A stretch of 57,195 bases of DNA from JAAZVM01 sp041694155 (GTDB taxonomy: Bacteria; Patescibacteriota; Gracilibacteria; BD1-5; UBA6164), in the NCBI GenBank assembly GCA_041694155.1, contig JASMTS010000016.1, forward strand, positions 1 through 57,195. The letters run 5' to 3'. Under the pieces are notes generated by a model. That model saw only the letters and a list, made by a program, of their open reading frames with translations, was not told the DNA's origin and did no database searches. Positions 43,674-54,814 of this stretch are shown here, piece after piece. Position 1 is the first letter of the stretch. Each line of letters starts with the position of its first letter. Both the position numbers and the translations under genes were made by a program.

Positions 43674-43739
43674 AATTTATCCTTTTGTTTTTATTTTGTA
43701 TAAACTATATTAACTATAAAATAACTATTTGTCAAATTA

Positions 43740-43762
43740 AAAGTATGACTAAGTCATACTTT
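43740..43762 (+). terminator. Terminator-like palindrome in a divergent promoter region
   Basis: AAAGTATGACT and its complement around one A, followed on the plus strand by TTTTATTTTTT. It lies between two genes that point away from it, so it has no gene to terminate on the plus strand except read-through. It may be a leader attenuator or operator for the operon that starts at 43839. Confidence 0.6.
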
Positions 43763-43838
43763 TTTATTTTTTACTTTGATTTTGTTTTATTAATGGTTAT
43801 ATTTAGCTTTGTTACAAATATTTATTTAAATATTTTTT

Positions 43839-44660
43839 ATGATAAATAAAGAAAAAATAGCTATTTCTATAGATAGTGTGCTTTTGGAAAAAATAGATGA
43901 AAAAGTAGATAAAATAAATTTTAAAAGCAGGTCAAATGTTATAGAAAGTCTTATAAGAGAGTGATTAAAGCTAAAAGAAGATATAGGGTGACTTATAATA
44001 GCTAATGATAATAATTGGAATGATAATGAGTATCCATTGGATATACCTAAGTGTCTTATTGAGATAGATGGTATAACAATACTAGAAAAAAATATTAATA
44101 TCTTAAGGCAATCAAATATAAATGATATATATATTGCTGTTGGTCATTATAAAGAAAAAGTAATAAATTTTTTACAAAAAAAATGACTATATGATTTTGT
44201 AAGTATTGTAGATTGTAAACCATGAGATCAGACTTGAAAGGTAGTTAATGATTCAAAGTTATTTCAAAAATATAATAAGCTTGTAGTGTTTTTATGAGAT
44301 AACTATCATCATGATTTTAATTTATTAGATTTTATTTATTACCATAATACTAATAACACTCATTTATCCGTTGTTGCCAAACCAATTGATGCATCAAGAT
44401 GATATTGAAATATAAAACTCGAATGAAATAATATAGTAAAATTTGTAGAAAAACCTATAACCAAAGAAGATATTTCATTTATAGTTAATACTGGTATATA
44501 TATTGTTGACTCTGATGTTATTCCTAATAATAAATCAAATTTTAAATTAGAAACTGACTTTTTTCCTGATTATGTTCAGAATAATAGATCCAAAGCCTAT
44601 TTTCATAACGGTAAATGGTTTCATGTTCAGGATAATAAAACACTAGATTTACTTAAATAA
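43839..44660 (+). CDS. Ribbon-helix-helix domain fused to a sugar nucleotidyltransferase
   Basis: The frame has 273 residues from ATG 43839. Residues 1-45 look like a ribbon-helix-helix DNA-binding unit: a strand EKIAISIDSVLLEKIDEKV, then SRSNVIESLIREGLKLKED, the CopG/Arc pattern. Residues 55-273 follow the nucleotidyltransferase (GT-A-like) order: a CLIEIDGITILEKNI strand and helix, DIYIAVGHYKEKVINFL, a central VVFLGDNYHHDF with the metal-type Asp, VVAKPIDASRGYGNIKL, VEKPI, INTGIYIVDSDVI. The glycine-rich N-terminal nucleotide loop (GxGTRxxP) is missing, so catalysis is doubtful. It leads a five-gene operon with galU, pgi and yvcK and may act as a sugar-nucleotide-sensing regulator. Confidence 0.75.
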
Positions 44661-44673
44661 TAAATAATATAAT

Positions 44674-45087
44674 ATGTCTTTGAATTATACTAATGATACT
44701 ACATCTATAACAGAAGATGATGTATATCTTAATACTTACAATACTAGATTAAACAATTTATTTGTTTATATGTCAGAATTAGTTTGAGAAGATTATCAAG
44801 ATAAGGTTGTATCTGATAATTTTAGCTTTTGAGATTATACTATTGATGCATTCAATGGTGAACATATGGATTATTTTTTGGATATTAATGAATCATGATA
44901 TGAAGTATTCGCTGAATATAAACCATGAGAACTTATAAGCTCTTCAAATGAGTCAGTTTTAAAACTTATCTTATCTTGAGAATTAAGAATAGCTTTTATA
45001 GATGATTATTCAAAAATACTTTTACTGAATAAATCAATAAAAAAAGAATATAGTGAAAAAGTATCAGAAATTTTATATTTAAATTAA
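44674..45087 (+). CDS. Hypothetical protein in the sugar operon (137 aa)
   Basis: I do not recognise this protein. It has 137 residues from ATG 44674, with no signal peptide or membrane helix. It is acidic, rich in Asp, Glu, Ser and Tyr, and has an alpha/beta pattern (LNNLFVYMSELVGEDYQDKVV, then FGDYTIDAFNGEHMDYFL, and VLKLILSGELRIAFIDDY). It sits between the RHH fusion gene (13 bp) and galU (7 bp), so it belongs to the operon. A chaperone- or adaptor-like partner of one of these enzymes would fit, without direct evidence. Confidence 0.7.
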
Positions 45088-45094
45088 TATTATT

Positions 45095-45967
45095 ATGTCT
45101 AAAGTAAAAAAATGTGTTATTCCAGCCGCTGGTATGTGAACTAGATTTTTACCTGCAACAAAAGCTCTTCCCAAAGAAATGTTTCCTATAATAGATAAGC
45201 CTGTTATGCAATTATTGGTAGAAGAAGCTATTAGTGCTTGATGTACTGATATTATAGTTGTTACAGGTAGAAATAAAAGAGCTATAGAAGATCATTTTGA
45301 TTCAAATTTTGAACTAGAAAAAAAATTAGAATCATCTAATAAGTTTGAAAGTCTAGATAAAGTTAAGATGCTTAATTCTATGGCAAATATTTCATATATA
45401 AGACAACCATATCCTAGATGAGATGGTGAAGCTATACTTAGAGCCAAAAATTTCTTGTGAGATGAGCCATTTTTAGTGTTATTTTGAGATGATATTATAG
45501 AGTGAGAAAAAACAGCAGCTCAACAATTAGTAGAAACTTATAATAGAAAAAACTGTCCGGTTATAGCTACTATTCCTGTTAGCGATGAAGAGGTTTCTAG
45601 TTATTGAGTTATAGAAACTAGTCTTAGAGATGGTAAAAGTTTTGTTGTTGATAGATTTTTGGAAAAACCTAATGCTAGTCAAACAAAGTCTAGAAACTGA
45701 GTAGTAGGTAAATATGTTCTAAATAGTGATATATTTCCTTACTTAGAAGATGCTGCATCCAAAAAAGTAACTTGAGAAATAAGACTGGCTGATGCTTTTG
45801 AAATGATGAGAAAAGACAAAGATATATATGGTCTTAATATAGAATGAGATAGATTTGATACTTGAAGTAAATTAGGTTTTTTAAAAGCTACAATAGCTTT
45901 TTGATTAAAAAACGATGAACTAAAAGATGAGCTAAGAGAATATATAAAAAGTTTAAATATAAAATAA
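45095..45967 (+). CDS. galU: UTP-glucose-1-phosphate uridylyltransferase
   Basis: GalU makes UDP-glucose for surface glycans. The frame has 290 residues from ATG 45095, the usual length. The nucleotide loop is VIPAAGMGTRFLPATKALPKEMFP; then DKPVMQLLVEEA, FVRQPYPRGDGEA-like loop (YIRQPYPRGDGEAIL), FLVLFGDDII with the metal Asp, RFLEKP and GKYVLNSDIF follow. Several invariant glycines of the loops are UGA. The gene overlaps neither neighbour but lies 7 bp after the hypothetical gene and one base before pgi. Confidence 0.96.
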
Positions 45968-45968
45968 T

Positions 45969-47252
45969 ATGATAAAATTAGATTTAAAAAATTTGCTTTT
46001 TCCTATAGGTTTTTTAAACCTAAAATATTGATACAAGGCAAAACAATCTATCAGGTCAATAAAACAAAAACATGATAAGTGACAACTTTGATTTATTGAC
46101 TTGGATATAAACAATGACTTGGATAAAATAAATTCTTTTGTATCCAAATCAAAAGATAAATATGATGATGTAGTTGTTTTGTGAATATGATGAAGCGCTT
46201 TGGGTACTCGTAGCATATTTACTGCTTTGAAATGAAAATATTATAATCTACTATCAAAAGAAAAAAGAAACAACTTTCCAAAGCTACATATCTTAGATAA
46301 TGTTGACCCTATAGAGATAGATCAATTAATAAATATTTTGGATTATAAAAAAACACTTTTTATAGTTATATCAAAATCATGATGAACACTAGAAACAATA
46401 TCACAGTTTCAATTTTTCAAAAATCAATTAGAAAATAATTGAATAGATTATAGAAATCATTTTGCAATTGTTGCATGAGAAGATTCATGATTTAAAAAAG
46501 AGTGTCTAAAAAAAGGATTAGAAGTTTTTGATATACCAAATAATGTTGGATGAAGATTTTCTGTGTTTACAAATGTTTGATTATTACCATTAGCTCTTGT
46601 TTGAATAGATATAAAATGATTACTCTCATGAGTAACAAAAAGTAAAAATTCATACTTGGATGAAGACATGATGAAAAATCAAGCTCTTTTGACTTCATTA
46701 ATACAGTATCATTCATATATAGAGTTATGAAAAAATATTACAGTATTTTTTCCATATATATCAAATTTTAATTATTTGTGACAATGGTATAAGCAAATGA
46801 TTTGAGAAAGTCTTGGTAAATGATGAATTTGAGTAACATTATCTGATTCTATATGAGTAACTGATCAACATAGTCAATTGCAATTATACTATGACTGACC
46901 AAATGATAAGCTTATAATGTTTTTGGAATTAGAAGATTTCCTAGTTGATTATGATATATGCTGTAATGAAAAATTTAGTTTTTCGAACTTGATGCATACA
47001 GAAAAATATTGAACAGAAACATCTATAACTGAATACAATAAAATCAATTATACTTTGAAGCTAGATAAACTAAATGAAAAAACTCTTTGAGAACTTATAT
47101 TGTTTTTTGAGTTTCAAACAGCTATATTATGAGAGCTTTATTGATTTGATGCCTTTGATCAACCATGAGTAGAAATATGAAAAAAAATAACAAAACAAAG
47201 GCTTTTAGAAAATATATGAAAAATAGAACTTTTAGAATGAAAAATTAACTAA
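45969..47252 (+). CDS. pgi: Glucose-6-phosphate isomerase
   Basis: Pgi interconverts glucose-6-phosphate and fructose-6-phosphate. The frame has 427 residues from ATG 45969, matching short bacterial forms. Signatures are VVVLGIGGSALGTRSIF, the phosphate-binding SKSGGTLETISQF, VGGRFSVFTNVGLLPLAL, GESLGKGGIGVT, TDQHSQLQLYYDGPND with the catalytic-type His, and the C-terminal Lys in GVEIGKKITKQRLLEN. It links fructose-6-phosphate (used for UDP-GlcNAc) and glucose-1-phosphate supply for galU in the same operon. Confidence 0.95.
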
Positions 47253-47253
47253 A

Positions 47254-48456
47254 ATGAAAAAAATAACAACTATTTGATGAGGTAATGGTCAATCCAACTT
47301 GTTGGATGCATTATATTGAGATTTAATTGATGATATACAAATATCATCAATAGTTTCAATGAGTGATGATTGAAGAACCACATGAGAGCTTATGAAGGCT
47401 TTTGAAAATGAGTTGGGTATACATCTGCCACCTCCATGAGATCTTAGAAGATGTTTGTTTTCTCTTTCTAAGTCTAAATATAGAGATTATTTCAAGCTTA
47501 TTTTTGAATATACATTTTTAAATCAAGAAAAAATCAAAAACTTTAGTATTTTTGAGCTATTCAAACAAGTAAATAAAGAATTATTATTTTTTTGAAAAGC
47601 TGGTGACTTAAAAGATGAATTAAAAAAATTTGTAGATATACAATCATGAGATTTATACAATCTGATAAACAAAAAAATGAATAATTTTTTTGATTTTACT
47701 CTTCCTTTGAGCGAATGATTAAATGGTCATAAATTTGGTAATATATTGATGGCTAGTCTATACTACAATTTGGATAAAGACTATGATAAAATGATAGATT
47801 TTATGCATGACTTATTGGATGTAAAATCTGATGTAATACCTGTAACTACAAAAAAAGCTTATATAAGAGCTGTTTTGTGAAATGGAGATATTGTAGAATC
47901 TCAGGATAGAATATCAAATGTCGCAAATTATAATTCTTGAATTGCTGATTTATGTCTTATGGATTGTTCAATTGATGCTACTCATAATAGGGAAGTCCAT
48001 GATGCTATAGTTCAAAGTGACTATATAATTATTTGACCATGAGATCTTTTTACTTCTATTATTTCTAATTTTATAATATGATGAGTAAAAGACTCTATAA
48101 AAGAATCTAATGCAAAAATCATATATATATGAAACTCTACTAATAAATGATGAGAAACAACAGGTCTTACTCAATTAGACTTTGTAAATAAAATAGAAAG
48201 ATTTTTATGAAAAAGAATAGATTATTTTATTGTAAATAATAAAAAGATATCTCTTAGTTGAGAACAATTAGAAAATTTTAAAAATGATATATCAGTTAAG
48301 TGAGGAGATTTCTTATTTTTGTCTCCATGAGAAAAACAAGAATTACAAAGAAGAAAAATAAATGTTATAGAGCATGATTTATTATGAGATAATAGCTTTT
48401 ATAAACATTCAAAACATAAAATAGTAGATATATTAAAAAAGATAATATTTGATTAA
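47254..48456 (+). CDS. yvcK: YvcK/CofD-like gluconeogenesis factor
   Basis: The frame has 400 residues from ATG 47254, one base after pgi. The family pattern is clear: TTIGGGNGQSNLLDAL at the start, SIVSMSDDGRTTGEL, PPPGDLRRCLFSLS, the LNGHKFGNILMASLY centre, AVLGNGDIVESQ, SDYIIIGPGDLFTSII, KIIYIGNSTNKGGETTGLT and a long tail. In firmicutes and actinobacteria YvcK binds UDP-GlcNAc and adjusts wall-precursor flow. The neighbourhood with pgi and galU supports that role. A CofD transferase function is unlikely because the F420 pathway is not in evidence. Confidence 0.92.
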
Positions 48457-48460
48457 TAAT

Positions 48461-48496
48461 AAAAAAATAACTTTGCAATTATAAGTTATTTTTTTA
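48461..48496 (+). terminator. Terminator of the sugar operon
   Basis: Stem AAAAAAATAACTT / AAGTTATTTTTTT with a nine-base loop, five bases after the yvcK stop. Confidence 0.85.
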
Positions 48497-48528
48497 TTAT
48501 ATATATTAATACTACTAATATTTTTATT

Positions 48529-48927
48529 ATGAATATTTTTTCTTGAAATGTTACTTTGGATGGTAATAAAAAAATAAATTTAGACTTTGATTATATAGAG
48601 AGTCTTTCTAAGTCTTGAAATAAAATAGTTTTTGTTTTTTGAGAAACAAGTTTGAAAAGTCATTGAGAATTAGTTGCTATGTTTGAAAAATCTTTGTGAC
48701 CTATTTTATGACATGATTTATCTATTAGTAGTGAAAGCAAAATTGATATTTTGAATTGAACTTATGAAGAATGAATTTATGAAATAGCTACTTTTGAATG
48801 AGAAGAAGTAAGTTTTGAAGAAATAATTGATAGGTTTAAAGATTTTGAAGAAGTTGTTTCTATTAGAGAGGCTTGAATTTCTGAAAAATTTGGTAACAAA
48901 AAAATAAAAGTCGATTTTGTTTATTAA
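48529..48927 (+). CDS. Hypothetical protein (132 aa)
   Basis: I do not recognise this protein. It has 132 residues from ATG 48529, soluble, with no signal peptide. It alternates strands and helices (VTLDGNKKINLDF, GNKIVFVFGETSLKSHGELVAMFEKSLG, ISSESKIDILNGTYEEGIYEIA, EEIIDRFKDFEEVVSIREAG), which suggests a small alpha/beta protein with a nucleotide-binding-like first loop. It stands 26 bp before a glutaredoxin gene and is probably in the same operon. Confidence 0.65.
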
Positions 48928-48953
48928 TTTTATTTTTTAAAAATAATAATACA

Positions 48954-49208
48954 ATGATTACTATTGTTTATTCTGATATGTGTCCTTTTTGTGACATGGC
49001 AAAATCATTATTAGATTCTATGGATATAGAATACAAATGAATTGATTATACTGGTCAATTTGATAAAGTAGTTGAATTAGCAGGTGTTACTGGTATGAGA
49101 ACTATACCTCAAATATTTAACTGAGATGTAGCAAAAGAAAACCTTATAGGTTGATATGATGAGCTTAAAAAACTAGCTGATGAGTGAAAATTACAAGATT
49201 TAAACTAA
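48954..49208 (+). CDS. Glutaredoxin-like protein
   Basis: The frame has 84 residues from ATG 48954. It has the glutaredoxin fold order with the dithiol site MCPFCDMAKSLL (Cys10, Cys13), the cis-Pro motif in GMRTIPQIFNGD, and the closing GGYDELKKLADEG. It is a small thiol-disulfide reductase, probably partnered with a thioredoxin-reductase-like enzyme elsewhere. It lies six bases before the U32-like gene, whose product has Cys clusters. Confidence 0.93.
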
Positions 49209-49214
49209 ATAATA

Positions 49215-50285
49215 ATGGATATTTATATACACATTTGAACTAATTTAGAATATTTTGATTTATTAAATGAGTGAGATTTACTCTCAAAATGAAAGCAAGA
49301 CAAAGAACTTGCTTCTTTTTTCATGCAAAATTTTCCTTGAGAACTCGCTAACACTATATCTCCTCAATATGAAACCAATTTTTTGTGAATAAGAGAAATA
49401 AAGAAAAAGTTTTGAGTAGATGCATTTAATAAGATAGGAGGTATTTATTATTGAAGTGACAATTGTGAATATCTGGCCCCTACTAAAAAAGAACTAGAAC
49501 AAGCCATAGATAAATTTCATACTTTTAATAAAAATTATCCTCCACACAAAGTTAGAAGTTTTACACTTGTTACTCCATATGTTGGGGACAAAATGCTTGA
49601 TAGACTTGAGGAGTGACTAGATTATTTAAATGATTTGAAAATAAAAAATCCTATAGAAATAGTGGTAAATGATTATTGAATATTAAGACTTATAAATAGT
49701 AAATATACTAATCTTAAACCTATTTTTGGTAGAATAATTCACAAAATATTAAAAACACCACTAATAGATACTTTTTGATATGAAGCTCATCCAGCATGAG
49801 AATTAATAAAAAATAAATCAGAAAAAGAAAAACTTAGACTTAGATCAGAGATAGTAAAATGGCAAATGAAGTTTTATAACTCTTCAGAAGTTAGTCTTGA
49901 TATTTTTAGGAATTTTTTAGAGAAATACTCTGTTAATAGAGTAGCTTTAGATTATATGCAAAATAGGGAATCTTTGTTTGATAACTCTAGGTTTTGAAAT
50001 GTTTGAATAGATTTATATTATCCTTGGGCTATTATATTTACTGGTAGACTTTGTGATACTAGTGCTATAGAAAATCCTAGTAGATGAATGTATGCTACTG
50101 ATGATATATGTCCTAGAACTTGTAATAGATATGATATTTATTACAAAATAAAAACTAATTGATATCATATGCTTCAGAGATGAAATGCATGATATAGAAG
50201 TGAAATAAGCCTTGATTTTTTGAGTGATGACTTTGTTGATAATTCCAATAATAGATTGGTTTTTGCCCCTTTTATAACAGTATAA
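49215..50285 (+). CDS. U32/UbiV-like TIM-barrel protein
   Basis: The frame has 356 residues from ATG 49215. The middle is reminiscent of U32-type proteins: KVRSFTLVTPYVGDKMLD, PIEIVVNDYGILRLINSK, LKPIFGRIIHKILKTPL, then SVNRVALDYM and a region that ends in a Cys set (FTGRLCDTSAI and DDICPRTCNRYDIYYK). Proteins of this group act on RNA or carry [4Fe-4S] clusters in hydroxylation pathways. The spacing C...C-x3-C may hold a cluster. The match is fold-level and the substrate is unknown. It is cotranscribed with glutaredoxin and the aminotransferase gene. Confidence 0.5.
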
Positions 50286-50291
50286 ATAATT

Positions 50292-51575
50292 ATGAGAAAA
50301 GATTTGTTACATTTGTGATCTTGAGAATTATCTTATGAGATAAGAGAAATAGTTGAAGTTGCCAAAAAAATAGAAAAAACATGAATTGATATCATATGGG
50401 AAAACATATGAGATCCTGTTATGAAATGAGAAGAAATACCTAATTGGCTAAAAAAGATAGTATGAAATGCATGTCTTGTAGATGAAGTATATTGATATAG
50501 TCCTACTAGATGATTAGATAAGACTTTGGATTTTTTATGTAGTAAAAATCCAAAATTAAAAAAAGAGAATATTATATTTTTTAATGGTTTGTGAGATGCT
50601 ATAAACAAGGTTTATAAAAATTTGGCTTTTGATGCTAGAGTTATATGACCAAACCCTGCATATTCTACTCATAGTTCTGCTGAAGCTAGTCATGCTTGAA
50701 CTGACCATATAACATACAAGCTTGATCCAGATAATTGATGGAATCCTGATTTGGATGAGCTAGAAAACAAGGTAAAATATAATCCAAATATTGTAGCTAT
50801 ACTTGTAGTAAATCCAGATAATCCAACATGAGCAGTATTCAAAAAAGAAGTACTAGAAAGTATAATAGATATAGCTAGAAGATATAATCTATTTGTTGTT
50901 TTTGATGAAATATACGAAAAACTTATTTATGATTCATCAAATAGAGTTTTATTATCTGATATAATATGAGATGTTCCTTGAATATCTATGAAATGAATAT
51001 CAAAAGAACTACCATGGCCATGAGCTAGGTGTGGATGGATAGAAGTATACAACAAAGAAAGTGACAAAAATTTTTCTAAATATATAGATACTATACTTGC
51101 ATCAAAAATGTTAGAAGTTTGTTCTACAACACTTCCTCAGTATGTTATTCCAGAAGTATATTCTAGTGAACAATTTGAAAAACATATATCTGATAGATTA
51201 GAAAAGTACAAGCTTAGATCTCAGATAGCTAATGAAGTTTTTGGCCCTATGAAACAGGTAAAATTTATAGAACCAAAAGGAGCTTTTTATTTATCTATAG
51301 TATTGAATTTGGATGAGTTTGACAATGATTATAAAGTTGAGTTAGAAAATAATGATATAAAAGAATTAATAGATAATGTTATTTCTAAATCAAATAGGTT
51401 TGATAAAAAGTTTTGTTATTCTCTATTGGCCAAAAAATGAGTATGTGTTGTCCCTCTAAGTGGTTTTAATTCTAGTTTTGATTGATTTAGAATGACTGTT
51501 TTGGAAAATGATATTGATAAATACAGAAAAACTTTAGAAATTATAAGAGAGTTTATATTGGAAATATCTAACTAA
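50292..51575 (+). CDS. PLP-dependent class I/II aminotransferase
   Basis: The frame has 427 residues from ATG 50292. Fold type I aminotransferase features are IDIIWENIGDPVMKG, VYGYSPTRGLDKTLDFL, IIFFNGLGDAINKVYKNL, ILVVNPDNPTGAVF, FVVFDEIYEKLIYD with the PLP Asp, the Schiff-base Lys in GISKELPWPGARCGW, and GVCVVPLSGF...GFRMTVLE with the substrate Arg. The closest general type is the alanine/aspartate aminotransferase group (AlaA-like). The substrate is not decided. It ends the operon and is followed by a hairpin. Confidence 0.9.
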
Positions 51576-51607
51576 AAAAAAGAAGCAATTAATTGCTTCT
51601 TTTTTTT
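51575..51607. terminator. Bidirectional terminator
   Basis: Perfect palindrome on AAAAAAAAGAAGCAATT and complement, between converging genes. Confidence 0.85.
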
Positions 51608-51609
51608 AG

Positions 51610-52440
51610 TTATTGTGATTTATAATCACTTTCTTCGTATAGTAGATCAAATTCTTTTAGTAGTTCTTCCCCAGTATCTGGTATAACTACGTAAGAGCTA
51701 TTTATTATAGCATTTTTATTATTTATAAGTACATCTAGCAACCTTTTATTATAATCATTTAATATTTGATATTCTCTTAAAAATTGGTTTATAAATATTA
51801 CATATGTTCTAGCATAATAATAATTATTTTGTGCTTCTAAATAATCAGAAATATTTTGAATACTAGCATCTGGATTATTTGCTTGAAAATCCGAATCTAT
51901 TTTTGTTTTTATATTTTCTTTTTTTGTATTTGCTTGTGTCATTGCTGATTCTAAGACTCATTTTTGCTCATTTAATTTGTTTACTTGATCAGTTGCTGTT
52001 TCGTATCTGTATTCCAATTGCTCTATTATAGCTTCCAACATAGCAGGCTTATCTAGAGAGTCTTCTAATGTTTGTTTGAAATCACTTCTCAATATGTCTT
52101 TATATTCTTGAGTTATAGCCATATTTTTGGCTATAATTATATTATTACCATCATAATTTTGTAGTTGTAATTCATCCAAAGAAAATACATCTTTATAAAT
52201 AGTTGCTGGTATTTCTCATCTTTGTTTAAATCTAAGTCATAAATTTGTTGTTATTGCAACTCAAGTTTTTGCTATTTCAGATTTTTCCAAATTTGCATAG
52301 CTATTATTTGTGTTTTGACTTTGTATATTTTTATCATCAACTTGAGCATTTATAAACAATCATCAAATATTAAAACCCCCTACAATAATAGATGTTAGGG
52401 CCAAAGTTTTTAATAAAAATGATTTATAATGTTTTGTCAT
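51610..52440 (-). CDS. Secreted coiled-coil protein (276 aa)
   Basis: The frame has 276 residues from ATG 52440. Residues 1-33 are a signal peptide (basic KHYKSF, hydrophobic LLKTLALTSIIVGGFNIGG, then NAQ). The rest is soluble and largely helical. About residues 110-200 form a coiled coil (LEAIIEQLEYRYETATDQVNKL, and QANTKKENIKTKID), and residues 200-276 hold a further helical bundle with many Tyr and Asn. No family is recognised. It is a single gene facing away from uvrB. A surface or periplasmic spacer role is possible. Confidence 0.75.
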
Positions 52441-52556
52441 AACTTGTTAAAAATTAGTTTTATTTGTTATATATTAACATAAAAATATAAAATAATAAAA
52501 TTTTTTATCTATTTTATTGTTTTATTTAAATAATATTGATTTTAATTTTTAGTTTT

Positions 52557-52584
52557 TTGTTTTTTATCAAAAAATGTGTATACT
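52557..52584 (+). promoter_or_regulatory. Candidate promoter of uvrB
   Basis: TTGTTT at 52557-52562, 16-base spacer, TATACT at 52579-52584, about 38 bases before the start codon. No SOS-box-like palindrome was seen. Confidence 0.45.
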
Positions 52585-52621
52585 CTGCAGTATTGTTTAA
52601 AATACTAATTATAAAATAATA

Positions 52622-54739
52622 ATGAGTGAAAAATTGTTTGATTTACAATCTAAATATAAACCTAGTCCAGATCAGCAAAATGCTATAGATAAACTTACTA
52701 GTTATATTGATAAATGACATAACTTTCAGACTCTTTGGTGAGTTACATGAAGTGGTAAAACCTTTACTATGGCAAATATGATAAAAGAGATAAACAAACC
52801 AACTCTTATAATCGCTCATAACAAAACATTAGCTGCTCAACTTGCTCAAGAATTCAAAGAGTTTTTCCCAAATAATGCAGTTCATTATTTTGTATCATAC
52901 TATGATTATTATCAACCTGAAGCTTATGTAGCCAAAACTGATACATATATAGAAAAAGAAGCTACAATCAACGAAGAGATAGATAGACTTAGACATGCTG
53001 CTACCCAAGACTTACTTACTCGTAAAGATGTTGTTATTGTTGCATCTGTTTCATGTATTTATGGTATAGGTGATATTAGTCTATATCTGGAACAAGTTTT
53101 TGATATAGAAGTATGAAAAGAATATGTAATGGAAGATTTATTAAAAAGACTTGTAAATCTTCAATATAGAAGAGCTGCATCTGACTTCAAACCAGGTAAT
53201 TTTATGGTTATGTGAGATGTGCTAGAAATATTTCCTGCTAGTCAAGAAACAGTTTTTACTATAGAGTTTTGGTGAGAAGAAGTTAGTCAAATAACTAGTA
53301 GAAACTACATGACTGGAGAGATATATGAATATCATAGAGAAGTGACTATATTTCCAGCAAAACATACTGTTACTACAAAAGATAGAATAGAAGAAATAGT
53401 TCCAGAAATAAAAAAAGAACTAGATGACAGGTTAGAGTTTTTTAACTCTATGTGAGATGTTGTAAAACAAGAAAGACTAAAAGCAAAGGTAGAGTATGAT
53501 ATGGAGATGATGCTAGAAGTAGGATATGTAAATGGTATAGAAAACTATTCTAGGTACTTAGATGGTAGGAAGCCTTGAGATGCACCAGCTACCCTTATGG
53601 ATTATTTTGGTGATGATTACTTGATGCTTGTCGATGAATCACATATGACATTTAGTCAAATAGGATGAATGTATGCAGGTGATAGAGCCAGAAAAACCAA
53701 TCTAGTAGAAAATTGATTTAGACTTCCTAGTGCTATGGATAATAGACCTTTAAAGTTTGATGAGTTTGAGTCAAAAATAAAAAATGTAGTGGCAGTATCT
53801 GCTACTCCTGGTAAATATGATATACAAAGATCATGTAAGGATCCAGATGTTTTTTATAATTTTGACCCTATAAAAGACTGAATATGGAAATCAAGTGAAG
53901 ATACTAGAATAGTACCTCAAATGATGAGACCTACATGACTTTTGGATCCAGAAATAATACTTAGACCAATGGAATATATGGTTGATGATATAATGAAAAA
54001 TATAAGTGATGTAGTAGAAAAAAATGAAAGATTACTTATTACTACTATTACAAAAAGATCTAGTGAAGAACTAACAGATTATTTATTATCAAATGGTATA
54101 AAAGTAAAATATTTACATAGCGAAATAGATACTTTGGAAAGATTAGAAACTCTAAAAGAACTAAGACAGTGAAAAATAGATGTAATAGTATGAGTTAATC
54201 TTCTTAGAGAAGGTCTTGATTTACCAGAGGTGAGTAAAATATGTATACTAGATGCTGATAAGCAAGGTTTTCTTAGAAGTGAATCTTCTCTTATACAGAT
54301 TATTTGAAGAGCTGCTAGAAACGAACATGGTAAAGTGTATATGTACTCAGAACAACTAAAAAAACTTGATTTATCTAAATACAGTCAAGAAGAAGACTGA
54401 TTATATAGAATAGACAAAGCAAAACTATGTAATGATGATTGATTGATTGTAAGTGAAGCTATGAGAAAAGCTATCAACCTGACTTATTATAGAAGAAACT
54501 TACAACAAGAACACAATGAAAAATATTGAATAACACCAAAAACAGTATATAGTCAAATAAAAGATATGTGAATAAATACTGACAAAAAAGATTACTCAAA
54601 AGTAGATAAAAAATCTATTACAAAAGAGATTTCTAGACTAGAGCTAGAAATGGATATAGCAGCAGCAAATATGGAATATGAAAAAGCTGCTGATATAAGA
54701 GATCAAATACTTGAATTAAAAAAAGCAAAGAAAAAATAA
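52622..54739 (+). CDS. uvrB: UvrABC excinuclease subunit B
   Basis: The frame has 705 residues from ATG 52622. UvrB receives damaged DNA from UvrA and holds it for UvrC incision. Walker A is WGVTGSGKTFTMAN (about residues 39-52; two of its three Gly are UGA), followed by the damage-probing beta-hairpin FVSYYDYYQPEAYV (about residues 90-103), then LLTRKDVVIVASVSCIYGIG, the DEAD-like VDESHMT, VNLLREGLDLPEVS and QIIGRAARNEHGKV helicase motifs, and the C-terminal UVR motif (EMDIAAANMEYEKAADIRDQ). Length and motifs are normal. uvrA and uvrC are not in the window. Confidence 0.98.
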
Positions 54740-54757
54740 TTTTCTTTGCTTTTTTTT
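54721..54757 (+). terminator. uvrB terminator overlapping its stop codon
   Basis: Stem AAAAGCAAAGAAAA / TTTTCTTTGCTTTT; the last Lys codons of uvrB form one arm and TAA the loop. Confidence 0.85.
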
Positions 54758-54814
54758 GTTTTGTAACTATTATTATGATAATATTTATATATATTTATTT
54801 AATAATAAACTAGT

